Positions 43,532 to 52,742 of a stretch of DNA of 64,000 nt are shown here, piece by piece. Where the stretch lies: positions 319,070 to 383,069 of the forward strand of contig CAXBBW010000001.1 in the NCBI GenBank assembly GCA_963974345.1, in the 5' to 3' direction. The DNA is from RHLJ01 sp963974345 (GTDB lineage Bacteria > Bacteroidota > Rhodothermia > Balneolales > Balneolaceae). A program made the position numbers and the translations under genes. Under the pieces are notes generated by a model. That model ran no database searches. It was not told the origin of the DNA and worked only from the letters and a program-made list of their open reading frames with translations. Numbering within the stretch: the first letter of the stretch is position 1; the number at the start of each line of letters is the position of its first letter.

Positions 43532-43936
43532 ATGATTACACCTTACTTATTTTTTCCTGGAAATTGTGAAGATGCTCTTAATTTTTACAAAACTGTTTTT
43601 AAAGGAGAAGTGACTTCCTTAGAAACTTTTGGCGAAGCTAGTATGCCAGTTGAGGAAGATTATAAGGGCAAAATCATGCATGCTACTCTAGAGTTTGGAG
43701 ATAACAAAATACAATTTTCTGATGGAGCCCCTCATAAAAAAATTACTCCGGGCGACAATGTACACTTGAACCTCAATTTCGATAATGAAACCAAGATGAG
43801 GTTAACTTGGAATAAACTAGCTGCCGAAGGTTCCATTCATATGGAATTACAAGACACATTCTGGGGAGCTATTTTCGGTCAATTAGAGGATAAATATGGT
43901 ATCAGATGGATGTTTAATTTTCAGAAGGAAAGCTAA
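43532..43936 (+). CDS. VOC-family protein (PhnB/YjdN-like)
   Basis: This 134-residue protein has two beta-alpha-beta-beta-beta modules of the vicinal oxygen chelate fold: YLFFPGNCEDALNFYKTVFK at the start, KIMHATLEFGDNKIQFSDGA in the middle, and FWGAIFGQLEDKYGIRWMFN at the end. These are typical of the PhnB/YjdN (3-demethylubiquinone methyltransferase-like) subgroup. Family members bind metal and small molecules; no precise reaction can be given. It follows the DUF4159 gene by 42 bp on the same strand and is followed by a terminator. Confidence 0.85.
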   Translation: MITPYLFFPGNCEDALNFYKTVFKGEVTSLETFGEASMPVEEDYKGKIMHATLEFGDNKIQFSDGAPHKKITPGDNVHLNLNFDNETKMRLTWNKLAAEGSIHMELQDTFWGAIFGQLEDKYGIRWMFNFQKES

Positions 43937-43971
43937 CTAACAGCATGTAGCTAATAGCTGTTAGTTTTTAT
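43937..43971 (+). terminator. Intrinsic terminator after the VOC gene
   Basis: An 8-bp stem CTAACAGC (43937-43944) with GCTGTTAG (43957-43964) is followed by TTTTTAT, directly after the VOC stop. Confidence 0.78.
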
Positions 43972-44113
43972 CTTATTCAACATCTAAAATTAAGTATCGA
44001 AAAGAAAATATATTGAATTGGGCAAACGATATAACCTTAGATGCTTTTAATAAGTTTATTCAGCTGTAATAAAGCACTTCTTCATTGAACATTCCTTGTT
44101 GAATATTCTTACT

Positions 44114-46180
44114 TCAACTCTTCCCCTTCATTCTGTACTCAAACACTTTATCATTCACCATATTTTTTGATGTGCTTTCCGGGTCGGGGTAAAAATCATC
44201 GGAATCCATTTTCTCTCTTAAAGTAATTTTGGATTGTACATCGGCTTGAACTTCAGTGATTTTTCTCTTCTCATCATCACTAGCAGTTTTATACTTCTCG
44301 GAAAGTTCACCCAGCTTATTCTTAAAGAAATTAAGCTCTAACGTTTTAATGGTACTTTTTGCCGTTCGATATGGATTCTTATCCTTTTCGTACTTCATTC
44401 CGATTTTTTCATGATGTCTATCACTTGTGGTATGCTGTTCTAATAAAACATCACCTACCAATTTTGGGAATGGGTCTTTTCTGCCAGAATAATATTCCAT
44501 ACTAATATCATCTCCTGCCTTATATCGTTCTACGATATCGTTATAGAACATTCTTAGTTCATCATCTTCAATGAGTCGATCGTTAGTTAGTGAACAGATA
44601 TAGGTTACCATATCCTTTCCAAAAGTGATCATCAATCGAATAATTTCCTTCTCGTAATGAGGTTTCTTTTTTGATAATGAACGACTATTGACCGAAGAAG
44701 ATTGGCTTATTTCTCTATCGGAAAGTCCAGTGTCATTCGTCATTTCTAATGGCTCAAACTCATCATTCGGAAATGGAATTTCGTCAATGTTTTGTACTAA
44801 TTTATTTTGATTTCGTTCTTCCCTGAATTGATCTCTTCTTTTGGAGCGTTCGTTTTCTTTTCTTTTTTCCTTTAGTACTCGATCCAGTTCTTCAAAGAGT
44901 TCTCTATCCGTACCACGTCTATATTTTTGGGTTCTTTGATGGAGGTGCTGAACATATACCTGTTGCTGAATCGACTCTTGAATATTTGCAATAGCCTCGA
45001 GAATCTCAGTGATAACTTTACTTTGCTGAACAGGATTATCCATTCTCCCTTCTTCTTCAGCTTTCATTATTAGGAAATCTACAAAGTCAGAAGCTTCTTC
45101 TTTCTTCAATTCCAAAAAAGATTCTTTGCCAAACTGCTTTACAAAAGAATCGGGATCTTCCCCATCTGGTAATTCTAATAGCTGAACTTCCATTCCTTCA
45201 GCCAGTGCAATATCAATTCCTCGCTTCATTGCATTTTGTCCGGCATTATCGGCATCGTAAATCATCACAATACGATCTCCATAACGATGAAGTATTTTCA
45301 TCTGTCCGGGAGTGAGTGCCGTTCCAGAACTTGCTACTACATTCGTAATTTCATGCTGATTTAAAGTGATTACATCTGTATAGCCTTCTACCAAAATCAC
45401 TTCTTTATGCTTTCGAATTTCATTTTTAGCATAGTTTACAGCATATACAACTTCACTTTTGTTGTACACTTTGGTTTGCGCCGAATTGATATACTTTGCT
45501 GTTTTCTCATTTCCTAAAACACGACCAGCAAAAGCAATTACTTTGTTGGTAGGATTAAAAATAGGGAACATCAATCTTCCACGAAATGTATCGTAAAATC
45601 CCTCCCCCCTTTGACTTGGTTTTATCAAATCCGCCTCAACCAAATATTGCTCATCAATTCCAGCATTTCGAGCAGCTTTCCAAAGATCATCACCACCTGT
45701 AGGGGCATATCCTAAGCCAAATCGCTTAATAATTTCTAAATTATACCCACGTTTATCAAGGTAAGCTTTTGCTTTTTCGGCATCAGGATTTTCAATCAAG
45801 TTCCTATAAAAATAGACGCCTGCAAATTTTAGAGCAAGATAAATCCCCTCCCTTATTTGGTGTCCCTCTGTTTGTTCGTGAGTTTGTTCCTCCTCAGGAA
45901 TAAATACACCATATCGATCAGCAAGTTGTTTTATAGCTTCCGTAAAACCAATTCCATCCTGATCCATAATAAATTTAAAAACATCACCTGACTCTCCACA
46001 TCCAAAGCATTTAAATATTCCAAGTCGTGGAGTCACATGAAAAGAAGGAGATTTTTCATTATGGTAAGGACACAAACCTGTAAAACCGCTACCTGAGCGT
46101 TTAAGTTTTACATAGTCGGATACAACCTCTACAATATCGGCTGCGTCACGAACTTCCTCTTTCTTTGTATCTGAAATCAT
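44114..46180 (-). CDS. dnaG: DNA primase
   Basis: The start is placed at the ATG at 46180 (MISDTKKEEVRDAADIVEVV, 688 residues), which matches the conserved DnaG N-terminus; the frame also extends to 46231. The zinc-binding domain (about 35-65) has CPYHNEKSPSF and KCFGCGESGD with the Cys-His-Cys-Cys ligands. The catalytic core includes the TOPRIM motif ILVEGYTDVITL (about 255-270) and the acidic IVMIYDADNAGQNAMKRG. The C-terminal region is a charged helical helicase-binding domain, longer and more lysine/glutamate-rich than in E. coli, as usual in the phylum. It makes RNA primers for replication in complex with DnaB. It is divergent from sucD. Confidence 0.95.
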   Translation of the reverse strand: MISDTKKEEVRDAADIVEVVSDYVKLKRSGSGFTGLCPYHNEKSPSFHVTPRLGIFKCFGCGESGDVFKFIMDQDGIGFTEAIKQLADRYGVFIPEEEQTHEQTEGHQIREGIYLALKFAGVYFYRNLIENPDAEKAKAYLDKRGYNLEIIKRFGLGYAPTGGDDLWKAARNAGIDEQYLVEADLIKPSQRGEGFYDTFRGRLMFPIFNPTNKVIAFAGRVLGNEKTAKYINSAQTKVYNKSEVVYAVNYAKNEIRKHKEVILVEGYTDVITLNQHEITNVVASSGTALTPGQMKILHRYGDRIVMIYDADNAGQNAMKRGIDIALAEGMEVQLLELPDGEDPDSFVKQFGKESFLELKKEEASDFVDFLIMKAEEEGRMDNPVQQSKVITEILEAIANIQESIQQQVYVQHLHQRTQKYRRGTDRELFEELDRVLKEKRKENERSKRRDQFREERNQNKLVQNIDEIPFPNDEFEPLEMTNDTGLSDREISQSSSVNSRSLSKKKPHYEKEIIRLMITFGKDMVTYICSLTNDRLIEDDELRMFYNDIVERYKAGDDISMEYYSGRKDPFPKLVGDVLLEQHTTSDRHHEKIGMKYEKDKNPYRTAKSTIKTLELNFFKNKLGELSEKYKTASDDEKRKITEVQADVQSKITLREKMDSDDFYPDPESTSKNMVNDKVFEYRMKGKS

Positions 46181-46357
46181 AGTTAATAATAATGAATTGC
46201 TTACTGAATATAAGGTGGAAAGTTGAAACACTAAGAGTTGATATGTGTTTTTTAAAAAATCTATTAAACGTCACAACTTTCGTAATTCAACTTAGCTACT
46301 TTGATACATACGCCTTATATTTCTGCCCGCTAAATCAAGAATTTTAAAACATAGATA

Positions 46358-47233
46358 ATGAGCGTATTAGTAGGAAAAGATACCCGTCTTATAGTTCAGG
46401 GTTTTACCGGTAGCGAAGGAAGCTTCCACGCTGGGCAAATGATAGAATATGGAACCAATGTTGTTGGAGGAGTTACTCCAGGAAAAGGTGGTCAAACCCA
46501 TTTAGACCGACCTGTTTTCAATACCGTTGCAGATTCTGTTGAACATGAAGGTGCTAATACTTCTGTTATCTTCGTCCCTCCAGCTTTTGCAGCTGATGCA
46601 ATTACAGAGGCTGCTTTTGCTGGAATTAAAGTGATTATCTGTATTACTGAAGGAATTCCAGTTAAAGACATGATCTTAGCAAAACAAGTGTGTAAAAGCC
46701 ACGGTGCTGTATTAGTTGGGCCAAATTGCCCAGGGGTAATAACTCCGGGCGAAGCAAAAATTGGGATTATGCCCGGTAATATTTTCACGCCAGGAACAGT
46801 AGGATTGATATCTAGATCAGGAACTTTGACTTACGAAGCTGTCGATCAACTCACAAAAGTTGGACTTGGTCAAAGTACAGCAATTGGGATTGGTGGTGAT
46901 CCTGTTATTGGAACTACTCACCTTGATGCTGTTAAATTATTCCAAGATGATCCTGATACAGAATCTATTGTTTTGATCGGTGAAATTGGTGGTTCTGCTG
47001 AAGAAGAAGCTGCGGCTTATATCAAAGAGCATGTAACAAAGCCTGTAGTCGCTTTTATAGCGGGCTCAACAGCTCCTCCGGGCCGAAGAATGGGGCATGC
47101 TGGTGCGATTATATCTGGAGGTAAAGGAACCGCACAGGAGAAAAAGAAAGCCCTAGCTGAAGCAGGTATTACCGTTGTTGATAGTCCAGCAGAAATTGGC
47201 ATTACAATGAAAGAATTATTGGAAACAGTCTAA
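46358..47233 (+). CDS. sucD: Succinyl-CoA ligase (ADP/GDP-forming), alpha subunit
   Basis: This 291-residue subunit has an N-terminal CoA-binding Rossmann domain (TRLIVQGFTGSEGSFHAGQM, then GGVTPGKGGQTHLDRPVFNT) and the ligase domain with phosphohistidine in GRRMGHAGAIISGGKGTA (about residue 246). All expected motifs are present. Together with the beta subunit it converts succinyl-CoA to succinate with formation of ATP or GTP in the citric acid cycle. sucC is not adjacent and must lie elsewhere. A strong terminator follows. Confidence 0.96.
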   Translation: MSVLVGKDTRLIVQGFTGSEGSFHAGQMIEYGTNVVGGVTPGKGGQTHLDRPVFNTVADSVEHEGANTSVIFVPPAFAADAITEAAFAGIKVIICITEGIPVKDMILAKQVCKSHGAVLVGPNCPGVITPGEAKIGIMPGNIFTPGTVGLISRSGTLTYEAVDQLTKVGLGQSTAIGIGGDPVIGTTHLDAVKLFQDDPDTESIVLIGEIGGSAEEEAAAYIKEHVTKPVVAFIAGSTAPPGRRMGHAGAIISGGKGTAQEKKKALAEAGITVVDSPAEIGITMKELLETV

Positions 47234-47253
47234 ACTAAGTTTCTTTACCTTTT

Positions 47254-47290
47254 TTAAAGCCTTCTTCATTCATTTGAAGAAGGCTTTTTA
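47254..47290. terminator. Bidirectional intrinsic terminator
   Basis: A 13-bp perfect stem AAAGCCTTCTTCA (47256-47268) with TGAAGAAGGCTTT (47275-47287) and a 6-nt loop is flanked by T runs. It lies between sucD and the convergent propeller kinase gene. Confidence 0.85.
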
Positions 47291-47332
47291 TTTATCAGAT
47301 ATTAATTTGGTACATTTTTATTTAAAAAAAGC

Positions 47333-50300
47333 CTACGCTTTTTTGAGGGTAATAATGAAGGTCGTTCCCTTATTTTCTCCTTCACTTTTAACTTCTATTT
47401 TGCCACCCATATCCTTGATATAGTTCGCACTACTGTGCAATCCCAATCCATGACCTTGCTCTTTGGTAGTGAAACCTTGATTAAAAATCTTAGTAAGGTT
47501 TTTAGGTAAAACACCCGCACCAGTATCAGAAAAAAATAACCTTACTTCATCTCCTTTTTGACTCAACTTTATTGTGATTAGCCTTTTGTCATGATCTATC
47601 GACTCCATTGATTCTTTAGCATTTTTGATAAAATTAACTAATACATGGATTAGCTTCGTCTTTTGACCAATAACTAAATCAACCCTTTCAAAGTCTTTAA
47701 CCAATTTAATATCGTGTCGATCAATGGAACTTGTAAATAGCACCAAAGTGTCTTCGATAATAGTTGGCAGTGAAATTGAATCATTATTTGTATTTGCAGT
47801 AGCATATGATTGTTGGGCAGCAATTACATCATTTATAAGAATAATCTTCTCAGATAATCTTTCACTTTGTGCAATTAGCTCTTCATTCTCGGCTTTAAGT
47901 GGCTCTTCAAGTTTCATATAATATTCTAAGAGCTGTTTCCCCTTTGGGTTGTTGAGAATAAATTCCTCTAGGTTATCCATATTTTCACTAAGCAACTTAT
48001 TTGCTTGCGTGAGCATCTTTAACCTAGAATTTTTCAATGTTTCTGAGATAAGAGAAGATGAAGTATTTACACTATTCAAAATATTACCCACGTTATGCAA
48101 CACCCCTGCTGCAATATCTGCCATCCCGGCTTTATGAGCATTTTCGATGAGTTCACTTCTGGTTCTTTTCAGGTCTTCAAATGTCTCATGCAATGCTTTG
48201 TTCTTATCAACTAGTTCAGCTGTTCTTTCGTTAACTTCTACTTCTAATTTTTTATTCTGCTCGGTAATTGATCGAACTCTAATTCGATATCCTGTTATTA
48301 TAAATCCTCCTATTAAAATAAAAGACAGGAAATAAAATAGATTTGTTTTCCAAAATGGTGGTGTAATAATAAGGGTTAAACTTGCTTCTTCTGGATTCCA
48401 GTATTCATCAGCATTCGCAACTTTTACCTTCAATGTATATTTACCAGGATCAAGATTAGTATAGGTAGCAGAACGTTTATTATTTACATAGTTCCAATCT
48501 TCGTCAAAGCCTTCCAGCAAATAGGCGAATTGATCTGCATTATCGAAATTAAAATTTAGGGAGGTATACTCGAAGGTGAGTACAGATGCAGTATATGGAA
48601 CGACAATTTCTTTGGCTTCCGCAATATGTTCTTTTAGGGGTGATTCTTTTCCATTTTCAACAGATCGATTAAAAATCTGGAAATCTGTGAAAATAATTGG
48701 ATGCACATCTTTGCTTTGAGAGATATCATCAGGATCAAATCGATTAAACCCTTTAACTCCGCCAAAGTACATTAGTCCTTTGCTATCTTTATAGCAGGCA
48801 TTTACATTAAACTCTCGACTTTGAAGCCCATCCTCCATACCATAATTTGTAAAGGTAACTTCAAAAGGATCAAATTTCGAAATCCCATTATTTGTACTAA
48901 GCCATAGGTTCCCACTATTGTCTTCAAGAATACAATTTACCACCTCATTTGGTAGACCATCTTTTACTGAATATGAAGTAAATTCTTCGGTTTTTTTATC
49001 AAAAAGTTCTAAGCCACCACCCTTAGTTCCAACCCAAATTCTCCCAGATTTATCTTTATGAATAGAATGAAGGACATCACTAACATTGGTACTATTATAC
49101 GTTGTGTAGTATTTAAGATAATTATTCTCAGAGTTCAGCCGAACTAACCCGTATCCCGTTGTTGTGATAAACATGTCTTCATCTTCCAAAAAGTCTCTTA
49201 CATGATTAGCTTTGGTATCTAAATCTTTATCGAAGGTATCCACATGTTCGACAGTATTCTTTTTTGGATCAATAGTATAAGAACCTCCTCCGTTAGTACC
49301 CGCCCAAACTTTCTGGGTGCTGTCTATATATAAACCGAAAACATCATCATTTGCTAAAGAGTATGGCTCATATTTAAATCCCGAGAAGTGCGTATATGAA
49401 TTTGTTGAGTAGTTGAATTTACTGACACCTCCCTGATAAGTTCCCAACCAAATATTTCCTTCAATATCTTCTTTAAGTCTCAAAACAACATCTGATGGAG
49501 GTGAATTTTCATTTAACGGATCATGTGGGAAATCGATTTTTTCATCAGTAGCAAAATCAAATAAATGCAAGCCACCTGTTTTGCCTCCGTCTGTACCAAT
49601 CCAAAAATTCCCTTTGCTGTCTTCCACAAAAGATAACACTGAGTTATTACCTATACTTTTTTCTGCATAAGGGTCACTGGAATATCTTTCAAACTTATTC
49701 TTCCCCACTTGATAGATGTTCAATCCACCAGCATAAGTGCCAAACCATAATGTATTATCCTTACTTTCATAAATAGAATAAATTGAACTATTATTTAAAC
49801 TTCTTTGATCAAGCGGATCTGATTTAAAATGAATAAACTTATTTTTCTCTCTATCGAATAAATCTAGCCCCATATTTTCAAGACCAACCCACAGTCTATT
49901 TTCACTATCTTCGAAAACAGTTAAAACCGCATTATCAGCAATACTCTCATCATTTAGTGTACTATGTTTGTATCTAATAAATGAATCTGTTTCATAATGG
50001 TATGCATTTAGACCTCCGCCTTGTGTTGCAAGCCAAATAGTACTATCACTACTTTCTACAATATCATTTATTACATTTGATCCAATTGATTTGCTATTAG
50101 TTTTTTCAAAATAGTACGCTTTGAAAGAATCTGATTCTCGGTTATACCTAAAGAGACCTGTCCGAGTGCATATCCAAATATTAGTTTTACTGTCTTCATA
50201 TAAGCAATCCATGTTTTTGTCAGCAACATCAATCCCAAATTGATCTTTAGGAATAATATTTTTGAAGGGCTCACCTTCTTTATCTCTTACCGAAATTCCA

Positions 50301-50776
50301 TTGTTTGTTCCTACCCATAGTTTACCTTGTGAATCGTGCAAAACTGTAAAAACTGCATCCCCACTAATTCTGTTATTTAAATTTGCAGTGGATGAATTGA
50401 ATCTCGTGAAATTATCATCCTTTCTGTTATAGAGGTTTAACCCTTCGCCGAAGGTACTAATCCATAAATTTTGATCTCTATCTTCATAAATATTCGATAA
50501 ATCATTATAAGATATACTTGTTGGATCATTTTTATCCAGTTTATAAACTGTAATTTCATTTCCATCATATTTATTTAACCCATCTTGAGTGGCGAACCAC
50601 ATAAACCCAATATAATCTTGAGTAATCGAAGTTACATTACTTTGTGATAGACCATTTTCAGGAGTAATTTGATAGAAATTAATTTCCCCATTTTGTTGCG
50701 CTAGTACTGTTTTATCTGTGAAAATAGTACCTATCAAAAAAAGACAAAGGGTTAGCAGATTATACTTAATATTCAT
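47333..50776 (-). CDS. Beta-propeller sensor histidine kinase without receiver or DNA-binding domain
   Basis: This 1147-residue protein has a signal peptide (about 1-27). Propeller repeats run from about 35 to 690 (WVGTNxGGLxLFDRE pattern, beginning GLSQSNVTSITQDYIGFMWF). A Y_Y_Y domain (about 725-795), a membrane helix (about 805-826), a coiled coil and a kinase core follow. The histidine box is unusual: AAGVLHNVGNILNSVNTSSS, with the likely phospho-His at about 894. This is the type seen in kinases paired with REC-kinase hybrids, not the canonical HExxTP box. The ATPase domain has the N box (VNFIKNAKESME), G1 (FSDTGAGV) and G2 (GHGLGLHSSANY). Unlike classical hybrid two-component systems it lacks fused REC and AraC domains. 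The upstream gene on the same strand is a REC-kinase-REC protein 46 bp away, a plausible partner. Confidence 0.9.
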   Translation of the reverse strand: MNIKYNLLTLCLFLIGTIFTDKTVLAQQNGEINFYQITPENGLSQSNVTSITQDYIGFMWFATQDGLNKYDGNEITVYKLDKNDPTSISYNDLSNIYEDRDQNLWISTFGEGLNLYNRKDDNFTRFNSSTANLNNRISGDAVFTVLHDSQGKLWVGTNNGISVRDKEGEPFKNIIPKDQFGIDVADKNMDCLYEDSKTNIWICTRTGLFRYNRESDSFKAYYFEKTNSKSIGSNVINDIVESSDSTIWLATQGGGLNAYHYETDSFIRYKHSTLNDESIADNAVLTVFEDSENRLWVGLENMGLDLFDREKNKFIHFKSDPLDQRSLNNSSIYSIYESKDNTLWFGTYAGGLNIYQVGKNKFERYSSDPYAEKSIGNNSVLSFVEDSKGNFWIGTDGGKTGGLHLFDFATDEKIDFPHDPLNENSPPSDVVLRLKEDIEGNIWLGTYQGGVSKFNYSTNSYTHFSGFKYEPYSLANDDVFGLYIDSTQKVWAGTNGGGSYTIDPKKNTVEHVDTFDKDLDTKANHVRDFLEDEDMFITTTGYGLVRLNSENNYLKYYTTYNSTNVSDVLHSIHKDKSGRIWVGTKGGGLELFDKKTEEFTSYSVKDGLPNEVVNCILEDNSGNLWLSTNNGISKFDPFEVTFTNYGMEDGLQSREFNVNACYKDSKGLMYFGGVKGFNRFDPDDISQSKDVHPIIFTDFQIFNRSVENGKESPLKEHIAEAKEIVVPYTASVLTFEYTSLNFNFDNADQFAYLLEGFDEDWNYVNNKRSATYTNLDPGKYTLKVKVANADEYWNPEEASLTLIITPPFWKTNLFYFLSFILIGGFIITGYRIRVRSITEQNKKLEVEVNERTAELVDKNKALHETFEDLKRTRSELIENAHKAGMADIAAGVLHNVGNILNSVNTSSSLISETLKNSRLKMLTQANKLLSENMDNLEEFILNNPKGKQLLEYYMKLEEPLKAENEELIAQSERLSEKIILINDVIAAQQSYATANTNNDSISLPTIIEDTLVLFTSSIDRHDIKLVKDFERVDLVIGQKTKLIHVLVNFIKNAKESMESIDHDKRLITIKLSQKGDEVRLFFSDTGAGVLPKNLTKIFNQGFTTKEQGHGLGLHSSANYIKDMGGKIEVKSEGENKGTTFIITLKKA

Positions 50777-50822
50777 TCTTTTTGATTCTTAGATATTCGT
50801 GAAGAGCCCAACCCTATTAATT

Positions 50823-52565
50823 CTACTTTTTAAGCCATTTATTAAGTGTATTCAATAATTCTTCTTTTTCTACGGGTTTTGGTATGAAATCATCCATACC
50901 TGCTTTAATACAAAGATCTTTTTCGTGTTTCATTACACTTGCTGTAAAAGCGATAATTGGAATATGTCTCCCTGATTTATTTTCCAAATTTCTAATTTGC
51001 TGAGTTGCTTCATATCCGTCTAAAAGAGGCATGTGAACATCCATAAAAACAATATCATAGTTTTTGGTGCGAGCCATCTCAACTGCTTCCTCCCCATTAT
51101 TAGCAATCTCAATATTGTAGCCCTCTCTCTCTAACGTAATTCTAAGTACTTTTTGATTTATAACATTGTCTTCAGCAACTAAAATTTTATAGTCAGATAG
51201 TTTTTCTGATTCACCAAAATTTTTAGCACTTGCATTAACTTTATCTTCCCTTTTATGAACAGTTGAGTTTTTATCATCTGTTTTCAGTTTAACTTCAAAC
51301 CAAAAGCTAGACCCTTTTCCAAATTCACTTTCAAAACCTACTTCGCCGTTCATCAAATTTGCAATTTTCTTGCTTATAGCTAGCCCAAGACCAGTACCTC
51401 CATATTTACGAGATGTAGAACTATCTGCCTGTGAAAATGGTGTAAACAATAATTTTTGTTTTTCTTTGGTAATACCAACCCCAGTATCAAGAACTTCGAA
51501 CCTTATATTTAAACCTTCAGGTGTTACTCCATTTGATTTAATTTTAATATCGATGCTTCCTTCTTCAGTAAATTTGATAGCGTTATTCCCAAAATTTAAT
51601 AATACCTGTCGAATTCTAGTTGGATCTCCAATTAACCAATCTGGTATTGTATCATCGTAACTTATTGATAGTTCTACATTTTTTTTGACAATACTTATTG
51701 AAAGTATCTTACCTAGATTATCAATTAAATCTTTTAGGCTAAATGAGATTTTTTCAATATCCATTTTCCCAGCTTCAATTTTAGAAAAATCTAAAATATC
51801 GTTAATAATATAGAGCAAAGATTCTGCACTATACTTCACCATTTCTGCAAGTTCTTTCTGCTCTACATTTAGTGGAGTATCAATCAGCAACCCATTCATT
51901 CCAATAATACCATTCATTGGAGTCCGGATTTCATGACTGACGTTAGCAAGAAATTCACTTTTTGCTTCTGAAGCTCTTTCAGCAACTTCTTTTAATACTT
52001 TGAATTCTTTTACCAGACTTTGAAGCTCTTCTGTTCTTTTTTTTACTTCTTCTTCAAGATTCTCAGTATAACTTATAGATTCTTGATATAGTTGCCACTT
52101 CGTAGTAAGTGAAAGAGCCGTTTGTTTAAGAGCAGTTGAATCAAAGGGTTTTTTCATAAATAAAAGATGATCAGTACGCCCTAAGTTGGTAAGAATCTCA
52201 TCCCAAGAATAGTCTGAATAAGCAGTACATATAACTATCTCTGTAAAAGGATGTTTGTCCCAAATTCTTCCAATCGTTTCGACCCCATCAATTCCGGGAG
52301 GCATCCTCACATCCATAAATACTAATGAATAAGGCTCATTAATATCAAAAGAACTATCAACCATTTCAATTGCTTCGAGACCTTGATAAGCATGGTCTAT
52401 AGAGTATAAGACCTCATGCTCTTTCTTAGAAATGGTTCCAAATAAACCTGATTCTAAATCGGTTAACTCCGATTCATCGTAGAGCTTATTTGCACCTAAT
52501 ATTGACTCAACATCTCTGTGAATGGAATCATTATCATCCACAATCAAGATTTTATGTTTATTCAT
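50823..52565 (-). CDS. Hybrid REC - histidine kinase - REC signalling protein
   Basis: This 580-residue cytosolic protein has, in order, an N-terminal receiver (about 4-150), a coiled coil (about 160-200), a HisKA domain, an ATPase domain (about 310-425) and a C-terminal receiver (458-575). The N-terminal receiver carries a 25-residue insertion after its first helix and has phospho-Asp about 85 in VFMDVRMPPGIDGVETI. The HisKA domain has His 211 in FLANVSHEIRTPMNGIIG. The second receiver has phospho-Asp about 509 in IVFMDVHMPLLDGYEA. All phosphorylation residues are intact. It has no DNA-binding domain, so it works in a phosphorelay. It is the first gene of a two-gene operon with the propeller kinase and probably exchanges phosphate with it. 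Confidence 0.91.
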   Translation of the reverse strand: MNKHKILIVDDNDSIHRDVESILGANKLYDESELTDLESGLFGTISKKEHEVLYSIDHAYQGLEAIEMVDSSFDINEPYSLVFMDVRMPPGIDGVETIGRIWDKHPFTEIVICTAYSDYSWDEILTNLGRTDHLLFMKKPFDSTALKQTALSLTTKWQLYQESISYTENLEEEVKKRTEELQSLVKEFKVLKEVAERASEAKSEFLANVSHEIRTPMNGIIGMNGLLIDTPLNVEQKELAEMVKYSAESLLYIINDILDFSKIEAGKMDIEKISFSLKDLIDNLGKILSISIVKKNVELSISYDDTIPDWLIGDPTRIRQVLLNFGNNAIKFTEEGSIDIKIKSNGVTPEGLNIRFEVLDTGVGITKEKQKLLFTPFSQADSSTSRKYGGTGLGLAISKKIANLMNGEVGFESEFGKGSSFWFEVKLKTDDKNSTVHKREDKVNASAKNFGESEKLSDYKILVAEDNVINQKVLRITLEREGYNIEIANNGEEAVEMARTKNYDIVFMDVHMPLLDGYEATQQIRNLENKSGRHIPIIAFTASVMKHEKDLCIKAGMDDFIPKPVEKEELLNTLNKWLKK

Positions 52566-52742
52566 CAGTATCCGAGAATCATTTTCTTTAAAACCTAAAG
52601 CTTGTTAAAGATATGCAAATTATATTAATTAGAAAATTTTAATATTCAGAGTAATCGTATCTCTACCAGTGAATTAGTAATCGAAAATGATCGGGTAATT
52701 AATTAGATTCTACACAATTTATATTCTTTAAAAATTGTTTTT

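Noticed and set aside
46181..46231. Upstream extension of primase
   Set aside because: The 17 extra residues do not match the DnaG N-terminus, whereas MISDTKKEEVRD at 46180 does; the upstream start would also be non-ATG.
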